Assembly (NCBI GenBank): GCA_900552955.1
Contig: USBO01000053.1
Span: forward strand, 1-10,802
Direction: 5' to 3'
Source: an uncultured Alistipes sp.
GTDB taxonomy: Bacteria; Bacteroidota; Bacteroidia; Bacteroidales; Rikenellaceae
DNA: 10,802 bases
Below the pieces are notes generated by a model. The model was not told where the DNA came from. It worked only from the letters and a program-made list of their open reading frames with translations, and searched no databases. Numbering within the stretch: position 1 is the first letter of the stretch; each line of letters opens with the position of its first letter. Positions 5,834 through 10,802 of the stretch are shown piece by piece. The translations under genes were made by a program, and so were the position numbers.

Positions 5834-6796
5834 TCAAACCTTAACTTCCGCCTCGAGCAGTCGTTTGAGCACCACCTGGGCCGAAATCTCGCGGTTGGCC
5901 GCCTCGGGAATCACCAGGCTGCGCGGCGACTCGATCACCTCGTCCGTGACGATCATGTTGCGCCGCACGGGCAGACAGTGCATGAAGAAGGCGTCGTTCG
6001 TGAGCGCCATCTTCCCGGCATCGACCGTCCAGTCGCGGTCGCGGCTCAACACCCGGCCGTAGTCGGGGTCGGCATAAGCCGCCCAGTTCTTGGCATAGAC
6101 GAAATCGGCCCCTTCGAGTGCGCGGCGCTGGTCGTGTTCCACGCGTGCGCCGCCCACGAAGCGCGGGTCGAGCTCGTACCCCTCGGGATGGGCGATCACG
6201 AAGTCGTAGCCGGCGGCGTTCATCCACTCGGCGAACGAGTTGGGAACGGCCTGCGGCAGCGCGTTGGGATGCGGCGCCCACGTCATGACGACCTTGGGAC
6301 GCGCCGTACGCTTGTGCTCCTCGATGGTGATGAGGTCGGCGAAACTCTGCAACGGGTGGCGCGTGGCGGCCTCCATCGAGAAGACCGGACGCCCCGAGTA
6401 GCGGATGAACTGCTCGAGCACACGCTCCTCGTAATCCTCGGCCTTGTCCTGAAAGCGCGCGAACGAGCGCACGCCGATCACGTCGCAGTACGACCCCATC
6501 ACGGGGATCGCCTCCAGCAGATGCTCGGCCTTGTCGCCGTCCATCACCACGCCGCGCTCGGTTTCGAGCTTCCACGCCCCCTGATTGACGTCGAGCACCA
6601 TGACGTTCATCCCCAGATTCATCGCCGCCTTCTGCGTCGACAGACGCGTGCGCAGGCTGGAGTTGAAGAAGATCATCAGCAGGGTTTTGTTGCGCCCCAA
6701 GTGCTGATAGGCGAAGCGGTCGCGCTTCACTTCGAGCGCCTCGGCCACCGCCGCCGCGAGATCGCCGATGTCGGCGACGCAGGTAAATTTCCGCAT
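5834..6796 (-). CDS. argF': N-acylornithine carbamoyltransferase, probably N-succinylornithine type (ArgF')
   Basis: This transfers a carbamoyl group from carbamoyl phosphate to the delta-amino group of an N-acylated ornithine, giving N-acylcitrulline. The 320-residue protein closely resembles what I recall of the Bacteroides fragilis enzyme along its whole length. The carbamoyl-phosphate motif is SSLRTR (46-51), and HPLQ (147-150) and HCLPVRR (273-279) are present, as is WKLETERGVVMDGD (75-88). Residue 90, which sets substrate choice in this family (Pro in the B. fragilis succinylornithine enzyme, Glu in the Xanthomonas acetylornithine enzyme), is Ala here. That argues against the acetyl type and is compatible with succinylornithine. 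It starts 15 nt after argD behind an AAGGA sequence. The 181-nt spacer after it separates it from argB. Confidence 0.95.
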   Translation of the reverse strand: MRKFTCVADIGDLAAAVAEALEVKRDRFAYQHLGRNKTLLMIFFNSSLRTRLSTQKAAMNLGMNVMVLDVNQGAWKLETERGVVMDGDKAEHLLEAIPVMGSYCDVIGVRSFARFQDKAEDYEERVLEQFIRYSGRPVFSMEAATRHPLQSFADLITIEEHKRTARPKVVMTWAPHPNALPQAVPNSFAEWMNAAGYDFVIAHPEGYELDPRFVGGARVEHDQRRALEGADFVYAKNWAAYADPDYGRVLSRDRDWTVDAGKMALTNDAFFMHCLPVRRNMIVTDEVIESPRSLVIPEAANREISAQVVLKRLLEAEVKV

Positions 6797-6803
6797 GGTC
6801 GTA

Positions 6804-6808
6804 TCCTT
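6804..6808 (-). promoter_or_regulatory. Shine-Dalgarno sequence of argF'
   Basis: AAGGA on the minus strand, 7 nt before the argF' ATG and after an A-run that begins in the argD stop codon. It is the only clear Shine-Dalgarno match at an arg start here, which is notable because Bacteroidota genes usually lack one. Confidence 0.45.
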
Positions 6809-6811
6809 TTT

Positions 6812-7945
6812 TTAATGAAAATCACGCAACAGCGCCGTCAGCCGCGCCACGAACTCGTCGGCCTGCGCCTCGCTCAGCCCCAGCGCGGGCAGCAGCCGCA
6901 CGGTGTGCGCCCCCGCACCGCCCGTGAAGACGTGCTGCTCGAAGACGAGCCGGCGCCGCAGCTCCGCCGCCGAACCCTCGACGTCGAAGCCGATCATCAG
7001 GCCGCGGCCGCGCACGTCGTGCAGCGCGGGGATCGTGCGCAAACGTTCGAGCAGGCGGTCGCCCACGCGGCGGGCGTTCTCGACCAGCCCCTCGGCCGCG
7101 ATCGTGTCGGCCACGGCGATGGCCGCCGCCGAGGCCAGATGGTTGCCGCCGAAGGTGGTGCCCAGCATCCCCTTGCGGGCCTCGAACTGCGGCGCGATGA
7201 GCACGCCGCCGATCGGGAAGCCGTTGCCCATCCCTTTGGCCGTCGTAATCAGATCGGGACGGATGCCCGCCCACTGGTGGGCGAAGAAACGCCCCGTGCG
7301 GCCGTAGCCCGACTGTATCTCGTCGAGGATCAGCACCGTCCCCGTGCGTTCGGTCGCCGCGCGCAGCGCACGCAGGAACTCCTCCCCGGGGCAGCGGATG
7401 CCCGCCACGCCCTGGATGCCTTCGACGATCACGGCCGCGAATTCGCCCGAGGCCAGCCGGCGCTCGACCGCCTCGATGTCGTTCAGCGGCACGAACTCCA
7501 CGTTGGCCGTGGCATTGAAGGGCGAGCGGATCGCGGGATTGTCGGTCACCTCGACAGCCCCCGACGTGCGGCCGTGGAAGGCCCCGCCGAAGGCCAGCAC
7601 CTTGGCCCGCCCCGTGTGGAACGACGCCAGTTTCAGGGCGTTTTCATTGGCCTCGGCGCCCGAGTTGCACAGGAAAAGCCGGTAGTCGCCGTAGCCCGAC
7701 AGCGCCCCCAGCCGCTCGGCCAGCGTGCGTTGCAGCGAGTTCTCCACCGAATTGGAGTAGAACCCCAGCCGCGCGGCCTGGTCCGCGATCATCCGCACAT
7801 AGTGCGGGTGCGCATGGCCGATCGAGATGACGGCATGGCCGCCGTAGAGGTCGAGATACTCCGTGCCCGCAGCGTCGTAGACATAGCTGCCGCAGCCGCG
7901 CACCGGCTCGACCGGATATAGAGAATAGACATCGAATAGTTCCAT
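6812..7945 (-). CDS. argD: Acylornithine aminotransferase (PLP-dependent, class III)
   Basis: ArgD transaminates the N-acylglutamate semialdehyde with glutamate to N-acylornithine, the substrate of the next gene's product. The 377-residue protein shows the class III fold-type I pattern: GGHAVISIGHAHP (35-47), LCNSGAEANENALKLA (92-107), ILDEIQSGYGRTG with Asp208 (206-218), and the PLP-binding Lys237 in TTAKGMGNGFPIG (234-246), followed by GTTFGGNHLA. Length is normal for the family and no segment is missing. The ATG at 7945 (MELFDVYSLYP) fits homologues and follows an AT-rich leader of about 30 nt that holds an ARG-box-like site. It is 127 nt downstream of argC and 15 nt upstream of argF'. In this pathway it probably handles succinylated intermediates, which the sequence alone cannot prove. 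Confidence 0.95.
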   Translation of the reverse strand: MELFDVYSLYPVEPVRGCGSYVYDAAGTEYLDLYGGHAVISIGHAHPHYVRMIADQAARLGFYSNSVENSLQRTLAERLGALSGYGDYRLFLCNSGAEANENALKLASFHTGRAKVLAFGGAFHGRTSGAVEVTDNPAIRSPFNATANVEFVPLNDIEAVERRLASGEFAAVIVEGIQGVAGIRCPGEEFLRALRAATERTGTVLILDEIQSGYGRTGRFFAHQWAGIRPDLITTAKGMGNGFPIGGVLIAPQFEARKGMLGTTFGGNHLASAAAIAVADTIAAEGLVENARRVGDRLLERLRTIPALHDVRGRGLMIGFDVEGSAAELRRRLVFEQHVFTGGAGAHTVRLLPALGLSEAQADEFVARLTALLRDFH

Positions 7946-7951
7946 CTTCTT

Positions 7952-7969
7952 GCGAAATTAAAATTCAGA
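7952..7969. promoter_or_regulatory. Candidate ArgR operator (ARG box) in the argD leader
   Basis: The core GAAATTAAAATTCA (7954-7967) matches 12 of 14 positions of the enterobacterial ARG box TGAATWWWWATTCA; only the first two bases differ. It ends 8 nt before the argD ATG, where a bound repressor could block initiation or translation. Bacteroidota do encode ArgR, but their operator need not match this consensus. The leader is AT-rich, so a chance match is quite possible. Confidence 0.3.
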
Positions 7970-7989
7970 TATAACGGCACCCCGCCGCC

Positions 7990-8013
7990 GGAGGCTGCGG
8001 CCTGCGCAGCTCC
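7990..8013 (-). promoter_or_regulatory. Stem-loop in the argC-argD spacer
   Basis: The minus strand can fold GGAG-CTGCG, loop CAGGC, CGCAG-C-CTCC: 9 base pairs with one bulged C. It lies in the GC-rich half of the 127-nt spacer, before the AT-rich argD leader, and has no U-tract. It may be an mRNA end-protecting structure or chance. Confidence 0.3.
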
Positions 8014-8072
8014 GAGCCGCCCACACGGACTGCCGGCAACGGCCGTCCGCCCTGCTTTTCCGCCGCCCTGCG

Positions 8073-9035
8073 TCAGAAAGCGCTCGCCTTGAGCCGCAGC
8101 CCCTCGCGCTCGTCGAGCCCGAAGAGCAGGTTCATGTTCTGCACGGCCTGCCCCGAAGCGCCTTTCAGCAGGTTGTCGATAGCCGACACGATGTGCAGTT
8201 TGCCGCCGTGTTTGGCTATGTGGAGCAGCCCCTTGTTGGTGTTCACTACCTGCTTGAGGTCTATTTCGCGTTCCGATACAGTCGTGAATGCCGAGGGGGC
8301 GTAAAAATTGGCGTAGAGCCTGAACGCCGCCTCGTTGTCGAGCGGACACGTCGTGTAGACGCTTGCCAGGATGCCCCGCGTGAAGTCGCCGCGCATCGGC
8401 ACGAAGTTCACTTCATAACCGAACGACGGCTCCAGCCGCCGCAGGTTGCGCCCGATCTCCAGCAGGTGCTGGTGCGTGAAGGCCTTGTAAACCGATATGT
8501 TGTCCGACCGCCAGCTGAAATGGGTCGTGGCCGAAGGTTTTACGCCTGCGCCCGTCGAACCCGTCACTGCCGTCACGTGCACTTCGTCCTGCAACAGTCC
8601 CGCGGCAGCCAGCGGCAGCAAAGCCAACTGAATCGCCGTGGCGAAACATCCCGGATTGGCCACGCGCCCGGCACGGCGGATGCGTTCGCGGTTCAGTTCC
8701 GGAAGGCCGTAGACAAATCCGCACGTCTCGTCGCGGAAGTCCTGTGCCAGGTCGATGATTTTCAGCCCGGCCGGGATGTCGTTCTCCTCCATCCAGACCT
8801 TGCTCTGTCCGTGGGCCGAGCAGAGGAACAGCACGTCGATCGCCCCGAGGTCGTACGAATCGCTGAACCGCATGTTGGTGTCGCCCTCCAGTCCGCCGTG
8901 TACGTCCGAAAGGCGGTTGCCAGCATTCGACGTACTGTGTACAAAGGCTATTTCGGCCTGCGGGTGGTTGACCAGCAACCGGATCAGTTCGCCGGCGGTG
9001 TACCCGGCGCCTCCGATGATACCGGCGCGGATCAT
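8073..9035 (-). CDS. argC: N-acylglutamyl-phosphate reductase
   Basis: ArgC reduces the N-acyl-gamma-glutamyl phosphate made by ArgB to the semialdehyde, using NADPH. The 320-residue product begins with a Rossmann dinucleotide motif, IIGGAGYTAGEL (6-17). It has the catalytic cysteine Cys130 in NPGCFATA (127-134), TGSTGAGVKPSATTHFSWR in the substrate domain and the C-terminal LKGASGQAVQNMN block. It aligns end to end with Bacteroides-type ArgC with no gap. Its ATG overlaps the argG stop as ATGA (4 nt), so the two are translationally coupled. The 127-nt spacer to argD downstream holds a stem-loop. As for the other enzymes, the natural acyl group is probably succinyl; this is inferred. Confidence 0.96.
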   Translation of the reverse strand: MIRAGIIGGAGYTAGELIRLLVNHPQAEIAFVHSTSNAGNRLSDVHGGLEGDTNMRFSDSYDLGAIDVLFLCSAHGQSKVWMEENDIPAGLKIIDLAQDFRDETCGFVYGLPELNRERIRRAGRVANPGCFATAIQLALLPLAAAGLLQDEVHVTAVTGSTGAGVKPSATTHFSWRSDNISVYKAFTHQHLLEIGRNLRRLEPSFGYEVNFVPMRGDFTRGILASVYTTCPLDNEAAFRLYANFYAPSAFTTVSEREIDLKQVVNTNKGLLHIAKHGGKLHIVSAIDNLLKGASGQAVQNMNLLFGLDEREGLRLKASAF

Positions 9036-10234
9036 TTCTTGTTGCGTTTCTGGACGTTGTAGAAAATCTTGATCTGGTTGCCCAGGATCTTCGTGAATCC
9101 CTTCACGTCGTCTGCCGACCAGGCCTTGTTGACCTCGCCGTATTCGCCGAAGTCGGTCTTCATCAGGTCGAACGACGAATCGACGCCCACGAGCGTATAG
9201 TTGCGCGGACGCAGGATCAGTTCCACGGTTCCCGTGACGTTGCGCTGCGACGACAGGAGCATCGCCTCGATGTCGCGCATCACCGGTTCGAGGTACTGCG
9301 CTTCGTGGAGGAACATGCCGTACCACGTCGCCACCTGGTCCTTCCAGTAAATCTGCCACTTGGTCTGCGTGTGCTTTTCGAGCATCTTGTGCGCTGCGAT
9401 GATCAGCATCGGCGCTGCGGCTTCGAAGCCTACACGGCCCTTGATGCCGATGATCGTGTCGCCGATGTGCATGTCGCGGCCGATGCCGTATTTCGAGCCG
9501 ATGGCCTCCACGGCGCGGATTGCCTCGACCTTGTCGGCGTATGCCTTGCCGTTGACGGCTGCGATTTCGCCCTGCTCGAAGGAGATCGTGAGGCGTTCCT
9601 CGCCGTCGGCCGTCACCTGGCTGGGATATGCTTCTTCGGGCAGCGTCAGTTCCGAGTGGAGGGTCTCCTTGCCGCCGATCGACGTGCCCCACAGGCCTTT
9701 GTTGATCGAGTATTCCATCTTTTTGTAGTCGGCCGTGATGCCGTGCTTGCGCAGGTAGTCGATCTCGTATTCGCGCGTGAGGGTCATGTCGCGCGTCGGG
9801 GTGATGATCTCGATTTCGGGAGCGAGAATCTGGAACGTCAGATCGAAGCGCACCTGGTCGTTACCTGCGCCGGTCGAGCCGTGGGCTACGGCGTCGGCGC
9901 CGATCTGCTTGGCGTATTCGATGATGGCGATGGCCTGGAAAATGCGCTCCGAGCTTACCGAAATGGGGTAGGTTCCGTTGCGCAGGATGTTGCCGAAGAC
10001 CATGTAGCGGATGCTCTTTTCGTAGTATTCCTGCTCGATGTCGAGCGTCGCATGCGCCGTGGCGCCCAGTTCCATGGCGCGTTTCTCGATCTTCTCCAGT
10101 TCGGGTTTCGAAAATCCGCCCGTGTTGGCGATTGCCGTGTAGACATCGTAACCCTTCTCCTCGGAGAGGTATTTTACACAGAACGAGGTGTCGAGACCTC
10201 CGCTGAATGCCAAAACTACTTTCTTCTTTTCCAT
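9032..10234 (-). CDS. argG: Argininosuccinate synthase
   Basis: ArgG joins citrulline and aspartate, using ATP, to argininosuccinate, the substrate of ArgH at the far end of the cluster. The 400-residue protein opens with the PP-loop ATP-pyrophosphatase motif AFSGGLDTS (9-17). It has the GSTGAGNDQVRFDL block and KGLWGTSIGGKE, both conserved in the family, and a C-terminal region ending in a lysine-rich tail (KRNKK). Length is normal. The ATG at 10234 is preceded by an AT-rich stretch with poly-A and no Shine-Dalgarno match. It is 146 nt downstream of the GNAT gene. That spacer holds a GACCGG/CCGGTC inverted repeat and a possible -7-like AAGATTTG (10277-10284 on the minus strand), so argG may also have its own promoter. 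It overlaps argC by 4 nt. Confidence 0.97.
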   Translation of the reverse strand: MEKKKVVLAFSGGLDTSFCVKYLSEEKGYDVYTAIANTGGFSKPELEKIEKRAMELGATAHATLDIEQEYYEKSIRYMVFGNILRNGTYPISVSSERIFQAIAIIEYAKQIGADAVAHGSTGAGNDQVRFDLTFQILAPEIEIITPTRDMTLTREYEIDYLRKHGITADYKKMEYSINKGLWGTSIGGKETLHSELTLPEEAYPSQVTADGEERLTISFEQGEIAAVNGKAYADKVEAIRAVEAIGSKYGIGRDMHIGDTIIGIKGRVGFEAAAPMLIIAAHKMLEKHTQTKWQIYWKDQVATWYGMFLHEAQYLEPVMRDIEAMLLSSQRNVTGTVELILRPRNYTLVGVDSSFDLMKTDFGEYGEVNKAWSADDVKGFTKILGNQIKIFYNVQKRNKK

Positions 10235-10380
10235 GATATGTCAGTTTTAATTTTTTTACTCGTTTTGACCGGTTCGCAAATCTTCCGGTCGTTGTCGCCG
10301 CCTTTGGCGCCGTACTCCGTTCCGGTCCCGCTCCGAACCTCTTCCCCGTGGAGGGACTCGTCGCGTCGCGGTCCGGATTT

Positions 10381-10802
10381 TTACTTCAGGTGAAATAACT
10401 TTTTGAACTTGTTCTTAAAGAACATCCGGTAGGGAGCCAGCCGCGACTGCTTTTCCACCGGTTCTTTGGCCGGATCGTAGAGCATGCCCGTGCAGAGGCA
10501 CATGCGCCGCTGGTTGCGTTGCAGGATGTCGTAGTTGCAGCAGCCTTCGCAGCCGCGCCAGAAGTCCTCGTCTTCGGTCAGTTCCGAGAAGGTCACGGGG
10601 ACGTAACCCATCCGCGAGTTGAGCTTCATGACCGGCAACGACGTGGTGATACTGAATAACTTGGCATACGGAAATCGTCGTCGGGCCAGCTCGAAGGTTC
10701 GTCGCTTGATTTGCTCCGCGAGTCCCATATGCCGGTACTCCGGATCGACGATCAGTCCCGAGGTGGCGACGAAGTCGCCGTGACCCCAGCACTCGATGTA
10801 AC
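10381..10802 (-). CDS. GNAT N-acyltransferase, probable N-acylglutamate (succinylglutamate) synthase; 5' end outside window
   Basis: The frame enters at the window edge and ends at TAA 10381; 139 full codons are visible. An internal ATG at 10728 is not the start, because GNAT motif A straddles it: SGLIVDPEYRHMGLAEQIKR has the V-x-YR-x2-GLA acetyl/acyl-CoA loop. LNSRMGYVPV resembles motif B. The C-terminal part holds a cysteine set, CEGCC, then about 15 residues on CLC, followed by a basic tail (KNKFKKLFHLK). A GNAT protein of this kind sits directly upstream of argG in Bacteroides, where to my knowledge it makes N-succinylglutamate and so starts the pathway. That role is assigned here by context and resemblance, and the donor (succinyl- or acetyl-CoA) is not visible in the sequence. 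The operon promoter must lie upstream, outside the window. Confidence 0.8.
   Translation of the reverse strand, partial: YIECWGHGDFVATSGLIVDPEYRHMGLAEQIKRRTFELARRRFPYAKLFSITTSLPVMKLNSRMGYVPVTFSELTEDEDFWRGCEGCCNYDILQRNQRRMCLCTGMLYDPAKEPVEKQSRLAPYRMFFKNKFKKLFHLK

Noticed and set aside
5822..5836. Near-palindrome TGAAATTAATTTTCA at the argF' 3' end as an ARG box
   Set aside because: The spacing is one base off, it overlaps the argF' stop codon and it is far from any start, so it is probably chance in an AT-rich stretch.
5978..7921. Long plus-strand open frame (647 codons) opposite argF' and argD
   Set aside because: It has the same Arg/His/Gln-rich shadow composition and no motifs, and is fully explained by the two minus-strand enzymes.
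10262..10300. GACCGG/CCGGTC inverted repeat in the GNAT-argG spacer as a terminator
   Set aside because: The stem is only 6 bp with a 12-nt loop and is followed on the minus strand by A residues rather than T residues.

Overview
The window comes from a GC-rich member of the Bacteroidota; an Alistipes/Rikenellaceae-like gut bacterium is my best guess. The evidence is a SusD/RagB C-terminus, a glycoside hydrolase lipoprotein typical of Bacteroidota polysaccharide utilisation loci, and an ArgF'-type acylornithine carbamoyltransferase very like that of Bacteroides. Short AT-rich leaders precede several start codons and only one clear Shine-Dalgarno sequence is visible. The genus assignment is inference.

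Right part (10802 down to 2526, minus strand): an arginine biosynthesis cluster in pathway-like order: GNAT N-acylglutamate synthase (5' end outside the window), argG, argC, argD, argF', argB, argE, argH. Spacing ranges from a 4-nt overlap (argG/argC) and a 2-nt gap (argE/argH) to gaps of 127-181 nt that hold hairpins and AT-rich leaders. ArgF' carbamoylates an acylated ornithine, so ArgE should remove the acyl group from acylcitrulline rather than from ornithine. In Bacteroides the acyl group is succinyl, and residue 90 of ArgF' (Ala, not the Glu of acetylornithine enzymes) fits that. ArgB lacks about 12 residues, including the GGM-x-PK segment with a catalytic lysine.

Middle part (about 2525 down to 861): a mosaic of truncated sugar-utilisation genes. 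An AraC-type DNA-binding domain on the plus strand lacks its N-terminal domain and has no stop of its own before argH. It abuts, head to head, the central part of an L-fucose/L-arabinose isomerase-like protein on the minus strand. That piece is fused in frame to a SusD C-terminal region, which itself seems to lack an internal segment. The parts keep a sensible order and orientation (isomerase and regulator divergent, SusD downstream), as if several deletions had been made in one sugar locus. A chimeric or gapped assembly would look the same.

Left part (860 to 1): a 251-nt spacer with three perfect stem-loops just after the SusD stop, a 9-bp direct repeat and a weak promoter candidate. It is followed by the first 203 codons of a glycoside hydrolase lipoprotein that runs out of the window.

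No rRNA, tRNA, CRISPR array, transposase or phage gene was seen. The many long open frames opposite the arg genes are high-GC shadows.
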